From NCBI GenBank assembly GCA_964545715.1, contig CAZJHX010000011.1, positions 1-64,000 on the forward strand: a DNA stretch of 64,000 nucleotides. The letters run 5' to 3'. Both the position numbers and the translations under genes were made by a program. The stretch is from CAZJHX01 sp964545715. Its GTDB lineage: Bacteria; Myxococcota_A; UBA9042; GCA-2863065. This document shows, piece by piece, positions 23,712 to 34,649 of the stretch. The first letter of the stretch is position 1. The number at the start of each line of letters is the position of its first letter. A model generated the notes under the pieces. That model made no database searches, was not told the origin of the DNA, and was given only the letters and a program-made list of their open reading frames with translations.

Positions 23712-24643
23712 TGGGTGGCCTCCGTTCGGTGCGCGAGGATGTAGAGGACCGCCATGCGGACCGCCACACCGTTAGTGACCTGCTCCAGGATGACTGAGTT
23801 GGGGCCGTCTGCGACGTCGGGGGTGATCTCCACGCCGCGGTTGATCGGTCCGGGGTGCATGACCATGACGTTGGAGCGCGCCAGGGCCAGCCGCTCGCGA
23901 GTCAGCCCGAAGAGGCGGAAGTACTCGCGATCGGTCGGGAAGAGGTCGCTGCCCATCCGCTCTTTCTGGATGCGCAGCATCATGACGACGTCAGCGCCGT
24001 CGATGGCGTCCTCGACGCGCCCGCAGACGCGCACGCCCAGGCGCTCGATGCCGCGCGGAATCATCGTGGCCGGCCCGCTGAGGCGCACGTTGGCGCCCAT
24101 GGTGGTCATGCCGAAGATGTTGGAGCGGGCCACGCGGCTGTGCGCGATGTCGCCGACGATGGCGATCTCAAGCCCCTTGAGCCGTCCGAGCCGCTCGCGA
24201 ATCGTCATCATGTCCAGCAGCGCCTGGGTCGGGTGCTCGTGGCTGCCGTCGCCGGCGTTGACGACCGCTGCGTCGATGTTTTTGCTGAGGAAGTGCGGGG
24301 CGCCCGCGGCGCTGTGCCGGATCACCAGGATGTCCGGGCCCATCGCCTGCAGGTTCCACGCGGTGTCCAGCAGCGTCTCGCCCTTCTTGAGGCTGGACGA
24401 GCTGGCCGTGAGGCTCATGCTGTCTGCGGACAGGCGCTTGGCCGCGACGGCGAAGCTGGTCTTGGTGCGGGTCGACGGCTCGACAAAGAAGAAGCACACG
24501 GTCTTGCCGCGCAGCGAGGGCACCTTCTTGAGGGGCCGCTCGCCGATCTCCTTCATGCGCTCCGCCAGGTCGAGTACCGCCCCGATGCGGTCGGCGCTGA
24601 CGCCTTCCAGGCCCAGCAGGTGGTCGAATGACAGGTCTGTCAC
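23708..24643 (-). CDS. pyrB: Aspartate carbamoyltransferase catalytic subunit
   Basis: Joins carbamoyl phosphate and aspartate in the first committed step of pyrimidine synthesis. The 311 residues match the catalytic chain. The carbamoyl-phosphate loop is EPSTRTKTSF (55-64), followed by SSLKKGETLLDTAWNL with the Ser-Lys loop, and the C-terminal half has VMHPGPINRGVEI with the HPGP motif. No pyrI regulatory gene is present; the adjoining PyrC-like protein may take the structural role. It overlaps pyrR and the pyrC-like gene by 4 bp each. Confidence 0.96.
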   Translation of the reverse strand: MTDLSFDHLLGLEGVSADRIGAVLDLAERMKEIGERPLKKVPSLRGKTVCFFFVEPSTRTKTSFAVAAKRLSADSMSLTASSSSLKKGETLLDTAWNLQAMGPDILVIRHSAAGAPHFLSKNIDAAVVNAGDGSHEHPTQALLDMMTIRERLGRLKGLEIAIVGDIAHSRVARSNIFGMTTMGANVRLSGPATMIPRGIERLGVRVCGRVEDAIDGADVVMMLRIQKERMGSDLFPTDREYFRLFGLTRERLALARSNVMVMHPGPINRGVEITPDVADGPNSVILEQVTNGVAVRMAVLYILAHRTEATQ

Positions 24644-25179
24644 TGTGCCTTCTCCATGAGTACTGCGTTGTCGGTGGTCGCGCCCTCTTCGACCAGGTGA
24701 ACCTGGACCGACTCGAGCGCGGTGGTTTGAATGGTCAACCCGATGACGTCCGCTTGAATGGGGAACTCGCGGCGGCCGCGGTCGACCAGGACGGCCAGCT
24801 GGATGCAGCGTGGGCGGCCGAAGTCGATGAGGGCGTCCAGCGCGGCGCGGATGGTGCGGCCGGTGTAGAGGACATCGTCGACGAGGACGACGCGCTTGCC
24901 GGTGATGTCGCAGGGCAGCTCCGTGACGCCCACGATCGGGTGCGGTAAGCCGATGAAGACGTCATCGCGGTAGAGCGTGATGTCGATCATGCCGACCGGC
25001 ACGTCCTGGTAGCGAGCGATGCGCTTTTGCAGCCGGTGCGCCAGTGGGACGCCGGCGGTGTGAATACCGACCAGCACCACGTCCTCAATATCGCCGCCTT
25101 CCACGATTTGAAGCGCCATGCGATCGAGCGTGCGCCCGATGGCTTCGGCGTTCAGTAGCTCTTTACTTACGCTCAACAA
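24640..25179 (-). CDS. pyrR: PyrR bifunctional regulator / uracil phosphoribosyltransferase
   Basis: RNA-binding attenuation protein of pyr operons that also has uracil phosphoribosyltransferase activity. The PRPP motif is VVLVDDVLYTGRT, and HTAGVPLA and a basic DRGRRE complete the usual pattern. The start is taken as TTG 25179, preceded by GGGGAG with good spacing; it gives 179 residues, the family length. Longer frames to 25218 lack a ribosome site. Only 28 bp separate it from the signal peptidase gene, so any PyrR-binding attenuator upstream must lie inside or before lepB. Confidence 0.93.
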   Translation of the reverse strand: MLSVSKELLNAEAIGRTLDRMALQIVEGGDIEDVVLVGIHTAGVPLAHRLQKRIARYQDVPVGMIDITLYRDDVFIGLPHPIVGVTELPCDITGKRVVLVDDVLYTGRTIRAALDALIDFGRPRCIQLAVLVDRGRREFPIQADVIGLTIQTTALESVQVHLVEEGATTDNAVLMEKAQ

Positions 25180-25207
25180 GACCGATCTCCCCGATTGGTT
25201 TCGACTA

Positions 25208-26314
<1,107 letters not shown>

Positions 26315-26357
26315 AGGGGGCGCTCCCTGAAGCTGAATACGCGCGCCTTATATCCGA

Positions 26358-27578
26358 TCAATGTACGAAACGGAAGACGCGGCCGAAGAAGTCGTCCGCA
26401 GCCCACCAGATGAACAGCGCTTTGCCCTTGATGTTTTCGACGGGCACGACGCCCCAGAAGCGGCCGTCGTCCGAGTTGTCGCGGTTGTCGCCCATCACGA
26501 AGACATGGCCGTCCGGTACGGTCATTTCCAGCGCGCCGTCGTCCGCCATAGACATGTAGTCAGGGCCGCTGCTGCGGTCGGGCCACAGCTTGAGGAAGTC
26601 GCGATGCATGAAGTCCACGGCGCCCGGGAGAATGCGGTGCTGGAAGGGGACGGTCGGGCCGGGCCAGTCGCCGATATTGAACAGGTCGCGTCCGCGCGAG
26701 CCCTCTTCTGAGCACCCGCAGATCGCATTGGGCCACGGGTGCTGCGTGACCCAGGTGAAGTTGCCGGTCGACTCCTCCATATACGTGCACGGGCAGCCCG
26801 GCTTAGCGGTGACCGACTGTAGGTCGAGCGGCGCGTCGCTGTTGAGGTCCACCCACCCGCACGTCTCCTGGGGCGAGAGCTGGCACGGCGCCTTACGGGC
26901 CAGAACCCGTGCGTTGCCCAGCGGGACGCCGTTGACGTACCAGATGTTCTGTTTCATGCGCACGCGGTCGCCGGCGATGGCCATGACGCGCTTGATCAGG
27001 ATGGTGCCCTGCTCGGGGCCCGGCTTCGGGTGCCCGAAGATGACGACCTCCCCGCGGGTGGGCTCGCGGAAGCTGAGCAGGCGCACGTTCGTAAACGGGA
27101 TGCTGACGCCGTAGACGAACTTGGAGACGAAGAGATAGTCGCCGACCTTCAGCGTCGGGATCATCGAGCCGGACGGGATGCGATAAGCCTCGAAGAGGAA
27201 GGCTCGGATGAACAGCGCGACGAGCAGGGCGGCCGCGATCGACTCGACGTACAGGCGGCGTGGCGACTTTCGGTGGCCGACGAAGTGCCGGTTGGCGACA
27301 GCGTCCAGGTCGTCGACCTCGCGTTGGAGCGACTGGTGCGTGAAGTCCTTCGCTTTGAGCGCCTTGCGGAGGGCGCGGGTGCGGTCACACAGGTCCCATT
27401 GGGCGTCCGCGGTGAGGACGGCTCGGTACTTGTAGACGAGGCGCGGAATCTCTTTGCTGATGCGGCGGGCGCGGCCGATCAGCTCCTTTCGCTCTTTGCG
27501 CGTCGGTGCCGCGTTGGATTTGAGCGCGGACTTTGAGCCTTGGGAGGGGCGTCCGCCGGTTCGGCGCTTCTTCGCCAC
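26358..27578 (-). CDS. lepB: Signal peptidase I, second of tandem pair, with six-Cys insert
   Basis: Paralogue of the next gene, 406 residues. Catalytic Ser138 (PSGSMIPT) and Lys196 (LIKRVMAIAGD) and the box GDNRDNS are intact, so both copies should be active. The cytoplasmic N-terminus is longer and Lys/Arg-rich, then holds ARRISKEIPRLVYKYR, matching the paralogue. The insert repeats the cysteine pattern at 232, 240, 262, 264, 287 and 289 (C-x7-C, GCPCTY, TWVTQHPWP, CGC). It starts 9 bp after lepA, the usual lepA-lepB order. The copies differ mainly in the tail of the insert, which may tune substrate choice. Confidence 0.93.
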   Translation of the reverse strand: MAKKRRTGGRPSQGSKSALKSNAAPTRKERKELIGRARRISKEIPRLVYKYRAVLTADAQWDLCDRTRALRKALKAKDFTHQSLQREVDDLDAVANRHFVGHRKSPRRLYVESIAAALLVALFIRAFLFEAYRIPSGSMIPTLKVGDYLFVSKFVYGVSIPFTNVRLLSFREPTRGEVVIFGHPKPGPEQGTILIKRVMAIAGDRVRMKQNIWYVNGVPLGNARVLARKAPCQLSPQETCGWVDLNSDAPLDLQSVTAKPGCPCTYMEESTGNFTWVTQHPWPNAICGCSEEGSRGRDLFNIGDWPGPTVPFQHRILPGAVDFMHRDFLKLWPDRSSGPDYMSMADDGALEMTVPDGHVFVMGDNRDNSDDGRFWGVVPVENIKGKALFIWWAADDFFGRVFRFVH

Positions 27579-27587
27579 GCGGCTGGC

Positions 27588-29382
<1,795 letters not shown>

Positions 29383-29390
<8 letters not shown>

Positions 29391-30336
29391 TCAGCGAGCT
29401 TTCGAGGTAGGCGCGGGTGCGACGCATGCCCTCGTCGAAGGTGAAACGGGGCTCCCAGCCGAGCACTTCGCGGGCCAGTGAGATGTCGGGGCAGCGCACC
29501 ATGGGGTCGTTTTCGTCCTGGCGCGGCTGTGGCGGGGCGGGGGTGAACTCGACGCCGAAGAGAGCGCACAGGCGCTTGGCCAGGTCGATGATGGCCAGCT
29601 CCTCGTCGGGGTTGCCGAGGTTGACGGGGCCGTCGTGCCCGCTGGCGGCGAAGGCGACGATGCCGCGCACGAGGTCGTCCACGTAACAGAAGGAGCGCGT
29701 CTGGCTGCCATCGCCATGGATGGTGATCGGCTCGCCGCGCAGGATCTGGGTGATGAACGCCGTGATCACGCGGCCGTCGTCGGCGCGCATGCGGGGCCCA
29801 TAGGTGTTGAAGATGCGCACCATGCCGCAGTCGATGTCGCGGGCGTTGCGATAGGCCACCAGCAGGGCCTCACCGAAGCGCTTGGACTCGTCGTACATGC
29901 TGCGGGGACCGATCGGGTTCACGTGACCCCAATAGTCCTCGGTCTGCGGGTTCACTTTGGGGTCGCCGTACACCTCTGAGGTCGATGCGAAGACCAGCCG
30001 GGCGTCTTTGTCTGCGGCCAGCTCGAGCGCGTTTCGTGTGCCGAGCGAGCCGACCATGAGCGTCTCGATAGGCAGCCGCTTATAAAAGGGAGGGCTCGCC
30101 AGCGAGGCCATGTGCAGGATCAGGTTCAGGTCGCCTTCGAGCGACAGCGACTCGGTGATGTCATGGCGCCAGTACGTGAAGGCGTCGTTGTCTCGCAGGT
30201 GAGCGACATTCTCGGGGCGACCGCTGGACTCGTTGTCGACGCAGACGACGTCCCAGTCTTGCGAGATGTAGTGGTCGCACAAGTGCGATCCGAGGAAGCC
30301 GGCGCCCCCGGTGATGAGAACCCGACCCGTTTTCAT
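29383..30336 (-). CDS. UDP-glucuronate decarboxylase-like sugar epimerase/dehydratase
   Basis: Extended SDR enzyme of 317 residues, most like UDP-xylose synthase, which converts UDP-glucuronate to UDP-xylose for surface glycans. The NAD site is GGAGFLGSH (10-18). The HMASLASPPFY stretch and the catalytic YDESKRFGE (Tyr148, Lys152) follow the family order, with Ser residues in FASTSEVYGDP. Other NDP-sugar epimerases remain possible. No glycan cluster surrounds it. It is translationally coupled to the small regulator upstream (ATGA overlap) and to lepA downstream. Confidence 0.85.
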
Positions 30337-30527
30337 CGGTCTCTGTCGCTACCGCCCATCAAGGAGAGCTGCTCGGGCATCTCGGTGCGGTGTCGGGCCA
30401 GCGCCAGGTCGATGCCTTCGCGGATGTACTGGGCCACGGACGTGCCGGTCCGCTCAGACAACAACTTCAGCGCCTGGTCCTGCTCACGTGTGATGTAAAC
30501 GGTTGTGGCGACCTTTCTGCGACTCAT
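30333..30527 (-). CDS. Ribbon-helix-helix (CopG-type) regulator
   Basis: A 64-residue DNA-binding protein. The N-terminal ribbon is KVATTVYITREQDQAL, then helix 1 (QALKLLSERTG) and helix 2 (SVAQYIREGIDLALARH). It is first in the long minus-strand operon and overlaps the epimerase gene by 4 bp. A perfect inverted repeat lies between the -35 and -10 boxes of its promoter, so autorepression, and with it control of lepA, lepB and pyr genes, is a reasonable inference. No toxin gene is adjacent, which argues against a toxin-antitoxin pair. Confidence 0.85.
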   Translation of the reverse strand: MSRRKVATTVYITREQDQALKLLSERTGTSVAQYIREGIDLALARHRTEMPEQLSLMGGSDRDR

Positions 30528-30569
30528 CGACCGGCTCCCTTACGCGGCTCCCCTGCTCCGCCCGAGGTG

Positions 30570-30599
30570 AACCTATGGCACCATAGGGCGAGATGTCAA
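30570..30599 (-). promoter_or_regulatory. Operon promoter with embedded inverted-repeat operator
   Basis: On the minus strand a perfect TTGACA (30594-30599) is followed after 18 bp by TAGGTT (30570-30575). The spacer and -10 edge are covered by CCTATGG-TG-CCATAGG (30572-30587), a perfect 7-bp inverted repeat with a 2-bp centre. A protein bound there would block RNA polymerase. The adjacent ribbon-helix-helix gene is the obvious candidate. Confidence 0.6.
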
Positions 30600-30672
30600 T
30601 TTCGGTCCACCGAATACGCGGCCCTGGCGATTACTCGCGCGCTTCCCGCAAGCGATCTATTGTCCAGCGTGC

Positions 30673-30701
30673 TTGACACGCCCCGAAGTGTGGCAGATTC
30701 T
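30673..30701 (+). promoter_or_regulatory. Candidate promoter of the calcium-loop lipoprotein gene
   Basis: TTGACA (30673-30678) and a weak GATTCT (30696-30701) are 17 bp apart on the plus strand, with the ATG 25 bp downstream and an AAAGGA ribosome site before it. Together with the divergent promoter it accounts for the 199-bp gap. Confidence 0.35.
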
Positions 30702-30726
30702 TCCTGAGGAGCTTGAGAAAGGAACC

Positions 30727-31368
30727 ATGCGCTCGCAACGAATCCAGGCGCTGACCGCAGCCGCAGCCGCAGTCTTCGTGACGGCACTGTGCACCGTTGC
30801 GTGTGGCGCAGGCTCTTCAAACAGCACCGGCGGCCCCGAGATGGCTGCCCTCGGCGCCGAAAAGGGCGAGGGCGGCACGATCATCGAGCGCTTCGACCTC
30901 AGCGGCGACGGCAAACCCGACCTCTGGAAGATCTTCCAAATCAAGAAAGAGGGCGACACCGAAGCCCGCACGATGATCCGCAAAGAGATGGATCTGAACT
31001 TTGACGGGCGCCTCGACATCCGCCAGTTCGTCACCCCCAACAACAAGGTCTACCGAGAAGAGATGGACCTGGACTTCGATGGCCACATCGACGCCACCGC
31101 CCACTACAAGGATGGCCGCCTCATCAAGCGCGAGCTAGACCTCTCCTTCGACGGCAAACCCGACATCTTCAAGTACTACGAAGACGGCAAGCTCATCCGC
31201 AAAGAGCGCGCCACCAACAAAGAGGGCCGCGTCGACGTCTGGGAGTTCTACGAGGAGGGCCGCCTGGTCCGCGTAGGCCGCGACAAGGACGGCGATGGCA
31301 AACCGGAGATCTTCAACGACGCCCCGGAACCCGAGCCCGAGATCCCCGGCGGCGCGCCGAGCAACTAG
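30727..31368 (+). CDS. Lipoprotein with five calcium-loop-like repeats
   Basis: Lipoprotein of 213 residues, start ATG 30727 with an AAAGGA ribosome site. The leader ends in CTVACG with the lipidated Cys. The body consists of five tandem segments around DLSGDGKPD, DLNFDGRLD, DLDFDGHID, DLSFDGKPD and DKDGDGKPE, each the D-x-(D/N/S)-x-D-G-x-x-(D/E) loop of EF-hand or dockerin type, followed by a short beta stretch (W/Y-x-x-Y, then G-x-L-x-x-E). Calcium binding at the cell surface is inferred. The family is common in Myxococcota but has no assigned function. It converges on the SPOR gene with the hairpin array in between. Confidence 0.82.
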   Translation: MRSQRIQALTAAAAAVFVTALCTVACGAGSSNSTGGPEMAALGAEKGEGGTIIERFDLSGDGKPDLWKIFQIKKEGDTEARTMIRKEMDLNFDGRLDIRQFVTPNNKVYREEMDLDFDGHIDATAHYKDGRLIKRELDLSFDGKPDIFKYYEDGKLIRKERATNKEGRVDVWEFYEEGRLVRVGRDKDGDGKPEIFNDAPEPEPEIPGGAPSN

Positions 31369-31396
31369 ACCTCGTAACTCTTCTCCCGAAAAGCCA

Positions 31397-31878
31397 GGAT
31401 GATTCGCCCACCCCCGCAAAACCGAGCGGTAAAGCGCTCGATTTTGCCGAGGATGATTCATCCACCCCGAAATCGAGCGGTAAAGCGCTCGATTTTGCCG
31501 NNNNNNNNNNNNNNNNNNNNNNNNNNNNNNNNNNNNNNNNNNNNNNNNNNNNNNNNNNNNNNNNNNNNNNNNNNNNNNNNNNNNNNNNNNNNNNNNNNNN
31601 ATTTTGCCGAGGATGATTCATCCACCCCGAAATCGAGCGGTAAAGCGCTCGATTTCGCCGAGGATGATTCATCCACCCCGAAATCGAGCGGTAAAGCGCT
31701 CGATTTTGCCGAGGATGATTCATCCACCCCGAAATCGAGCGGTAAAGCGCTCGATTTCGCCGAGGATGATTCATCCACCCCGAAATCGAGCGGTAAAGCG
31801 CTCGATTTTGCCGAGGATGATTCATCCACCCCGAAATCGAGCGGTAAGGCGCTCGATTTCGCCCGAGGATGGTTCATT
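31397..31878. repeat. 51-bp tandem hairpin repeat array
   Basis: At least seven copies of a 51-bp unit plus a decayed last one begin at 31397 (degenerate), 31451, 31611, 31662, 31713, 31764, 31815 and 31867. Each unit has two dyads: GGATGA-T-TCATCC, and AAATCGAGCG-(6 nt)-CGCTCGATTT, often followed by T and GCC. After the gap, alternate copies read TTTTGCC and TTTCGCC, so the true period may be 102 bp. The array lies between convergent genes, and the GC stem followed by a T run resembles an intrinsic terminator. The array fills the 31369-31945 gap; the frames through it are not genes. Confidence 0.95.
31501..31600. other. Assembly gap of 100 N
   Basis: A block of exactly 100 undetermined bases inside the tandem array. 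It is a scaffolding placeholder, so the real copy number of the repeat is unknown and coordinates downstream are nominal. Confidence 0.98.
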
Positions 31879-31945
31879 CGCGCGGGAAATCGAGCGACGG
31901 CGGGCGTGACGGGGACGGGCAGGCTTGGAGCGGGGCCGGCGGGGC

Positions 31946-32842
31946 CTACAGAGGCTGCAAAATGGTCTTGAAGCCCTCGGCCTTCTCAAAGGCGCTCTGG
32001 CGGGTCTCGGCCTCCGGGAGGCTCTCGAACTTGCCCAGGCGGACGCGGTAGAAGCGACCCTTCCCCGGGATGTCGGCGGCCACGAGGTACGGGCGGTAGC
32101 CGGCCTCGCGGAGGGCGGCGAGGAACTGGCGAGCCTCGCCACGCTTGCGGAAGGCCTTGATCTGGATGGTGTATTTGCTGGACATCGCTGCGGCAACTGT
32201 GGGCTTGCGCTGCTTGGATGCCTTGCCCTTCGGGGCGCCGAGGCGGATGACTGCCGGGGCCGCGGCCAGCGTTGGGCTCTCTACCGGGGCGACGACTTTG
32301 GCCGGCTTGGCCTCCGGGCTGAGCTCGCCGAGCTCCAGGGGTTTGTCCATCGTCGGGTCGTCGTCGAGCTGGGCCGGCTTGGCGCGCTTCTCGGCCAGGG
32401 CGGCGAGCTCGGCGTCGGCAAAGGCTGTGGCGGCGCGTTTTGGGGCGTTCGGGGCGTTTCGGTCGTTCTTCATGGCCGCCGCGATGTATTTGAGCGTGGG
32501 GTCATCGACCTCGGCGGCGGGGGTCGGGGCCGAGAGCACGCTGTCGTAGGTGTAGCGCAGCTGCGGCTTGGGTTCGTCGGGGTCAGCCGGCTCGGCTTTT
32601 TCGGCGGGCGCCTTGGCCTTCTCTTCGGTGGCTTTGTCGGTCGCGTCCTGCTTGACGAGGATGCCCGTGGTCGGCGGCGGCGTGGCGGCGGTGGCGGACC
32701 CCTGACCCACCTGGAAGCCGGCGGCGAAGACCATGCCCGCGATGACCAGACAGCCCGCTACGAGCCAGCCGATTTGATGGCTGTCCAGGCGTATCTCGAC
32801 CTTGTCCCGAATTTTCTCGAACTGGCGAATCTCGACTCCCAT
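31946..32842 (-). CDS. SPOR-domain membrane protein
   Basis: Bitopic inner-membrane protein of 298 residues. One helix (about 25-44, IGWLVAGCLVIAGMVFAAGF) follows a short cytoplasmic start. A low-complexity Ala/Lys/Pro-rich linker spans about 45-220, and a C-terminal SPOR domain runs from YTIQIKAFRKRGEARQF to RVRLGKFESLPEAE (about 225-298). SPOR domains bind denuded septal peptidoglycan, so a division or wall role is expected. It follows argS by 21 bp in the same direction and converges on the hairpin array. Confidence 0.92.
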   Translation of the reverse strand: MGVEIRQFEKIRDKVEIRLDSHQIGWLVAGCLVIAGMVFAAGFQVGQGSATAATPPPTTGILVKQDATDKATEEKAKAPAEKAEPADPDEPKPQLRYTYDSVLSAPTPAAEVDDPTLKYIAAAMKNDRNAPNAPKRAATAFADAELAALAEKRAKPAQLDDDPTMDKPLELGELSPEAKPAKVVAPVESPTLAAAPAVIRLGAPKGKASKQRKPTVAAAMSSKYTIQIKAFRKRGEARQFLAALREAGYRPYLVAADIPGKGRFYRVRLGKFESLPEAETRQSAFEKAEGFKTILQPL

Positions 32843-32863
32843 GCTTTCTCCCCCTTCGATCCC

Positions 32864-34570
32864 CTACTGCGAGAAGTACATGCGGTCCGGCGCCGAGACG
32901 CCCAGGATGTGCAGCGCGTTGGCGAGCACGATCCTCAGGCTGCCACAAAGGAACAGCCGGGCGGCGGTCTTGGCGAGGTCATCCGAGATGACCTTATCGG
33001 TGTGCGCGTACTGCGTGTAGTAGGAGTGAAACTTCCCGATGAGCTCCTGCAAATAAAAGATGATGTGGTGCGGTGCGCGGGCCTCGGCGGCCGACCGGAT
33101 CGTCCACGGGTAATCCAACGCCCGCTTGATCAGATCCAGCTCCTCCGGCAGCACCAGCGGCGCCAGGTCCACGTCGTTCACGTTGGGCACGGTGTGCCCG
33201 CCGTCCTCCAGCGCCTTGCCCAGAATGCGCGCGATCCGGGCGTGCCCGTACTGCACGCTGAAGACCGGGTTATCCAGCGACTGGGTCTTGGCCAGCTTCA
33301 GATCGAAATCGAACTGCGAGTCGCTCTTGCGCATGACGAAGTTGCAGCGCGTCACGTCCTCGCCCACGTCCTCCAGCAGGTCGCCCAGCGTCTCGAACGT
33401 GCCGCCCCGCGTGCTCATGCGCACCTGCTGGCCGTCCTCGACCAGGCTCACAAACTGGTACAGCAAGAGCTCCAGCCGGTCCGGCTCGTAGCCCAGCGCC
33501 TGCACCACCGCCTTCATCCGCGGAATGTAGCCGTGATGGTCGGCGCCCCAGACGTTGATACAGTGGTCGTAGCCGCGCTCGAACTTGTTGTTGTGATACG
33601 CGATATCGGCTGCAAAATACGTCGGCACGCCCGTGTCACGGATCACCACCCGGTCGTCCTCGTCCTCAAAGAACTCGGACGTCTTGAACCAGGTCTTGCC
33701 GTCCTCGTCGTTGTAGACGTGCCCGCTCATGCGCAGCTTGTTGATCGCCGCGTGGATCTCGCCCGCGTCGTGCAGCGACTGCTCGCTGAACCAGGTGTCG
33801 TAGCGCACACCCAGCCGCTCGAGGTCCTTGCTGATGAAGCCCAGCACCACATCCTTGATGTAGCCCTTGAACGGCTCCCGCTCGCTCTCGTAGTCGTGGT
33901 CGACGTAGGCGTCCCCGTGCTCCTCGCGAAACTGAGCCGCGATCTCACCGACGTAGTCGCCCTTGTAGAAGTCCTCCGGGATCTCGATCTCCCGGCCGCA
34001 CAGCTCCTGGTATCGCAGAAACAGGCTGCGCCCCAGGATGTTCATCTGGTTGCCGACATCGTTGACGTAGTACTCGCGGTCCACGTCCCAGCCGGTCGCG
34101 TCCAGCAGCGCCGCCACCGTGTCACCGATCACCGCGCCCCGGCCGTGCCCGACATGCAGCGGTCCCGTCGGGTTTGCGCTGACAAACTCCACCAGCACCT
34201 TGCGGCCCTTGCCCACGTCGCTGCGGCCATAGTCGCCGCCCGATCGCGCGATGTCCTTGAAGGCCTCCAGCCACACGTCTCGGCGCACCCGGAAGTTGAT
34301 GAACCCGGGCCCCGCCATCTCCGCGGACTCCAGGATCGTGTCCGGATCCGCCAGATGCGTCAGAAAAGCGCGCGCAATTTCGCGCGGGTTGCGCCGTGCC
34401 GGCTTCGCGAGCCGCAGACAAATGCTCGTCGCAAAGTCTCCATGGCTCGGGTCCTTCGGCTTCTCGACCGGGACCTCATCGGGCAACGTCTCCACCGTCA
34501 GGTCACCGCGCTCTACACACGCGTTCAGCGTGTTGCGCACGATTTCTTCGACTCTGCGGTAAATCTCCAT
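32864..34570 (-). CDS. argS: Arginyl-tRNA synthetase
   Basis: Class I aminoacyl-tRNA synthetase of 568 residues that charges tRNA-Arg. The HIGH-type motif is NPTGPLHVGHGRGA near residue 135, the N-terminal Add-1 domain precedes it, and the anticodon-binding domain ends in RIVLANALHILGVSAP. A KMSKS counterpart reads QVRMSTRGG, as is common for ArgRS enzymes without a canonical KMSKS. It is upstream of and co-directional with the SPOR gene, and divergent from the FGE-like gene. Confidence 0.97.
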   Translation of the reverse strand: MEIYRRVEEIVRNTLNACVERGDLTVETLPDEVPVEKPKDPSHGDFATSICLRLAKPARRNPREIARAFLTHLADPDTILESAEMAGPGFINFRVRRDVWLEAFKDIARSGGDYGRSDVGKGRKVLVEFVSANPTGPLHVGHGRGAVIGDTVAALLDATGWDVDREYYVNDVGNQMNILGRSLFLRYQELCGREIEIPEDFYKGDYVGEIAAQFREEHGDAYVDHDYESEREPFKGYIKDVVLGFISKDLERLGVRYDTWFSEQSLHDAGEIHAAINKLRMSGHVYNDEDGKTWFKTSEFFEDEDDRVVIRDTGVPTYFAADIAYHNNKFERGYDHCINVWGADHHGYIPRMKAVVQALGYEPDRLELLLYQFVSLVEDGQQVRMSTRGGTFETLGDLLEDVGEDVTRCNFVMRKSDSQFDFDLKLAKTQSLDNPVFSVQYGHARIARILGKALEDGGHTVPNVNDVDLAPLVLPEELDLIKRALDYPWTIRSAAEARAPHHIIFYLQELIGKFHSYYTQYAHTDKVISDDLAKTAARLFLCGSLRIVLANALHILGVSAPDRMYFSQ

Positions 34571-34649
34571 TTCACACCTTCCTCTGCCCGCGCGCGTGGC
34601 ACGTCAAGAAAACAGCCACCCGCAGGGCAATTTGCTAAGGTACGCCGCC

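Noticed and set aside
30333..30527. Antitoxin of a toxin-antitoxin pair
   Set aside because: The overlapping gene is a sugar-nucleotide SDR enzyme and no small toxin gene is adjacent.
31397..31878. CRISPR array
   Set aside because: Units are contiguous with no unique spacers and no cas genes are nearby.
31399..31971. Open frames through the repeat array, coding 17-residue repeats on both strands
   Set aside because: The 51-bp unit is a multiple of three, so any frame stays open. The peptide repeats are an effect of the DNA repeat, with no start signal or domain.
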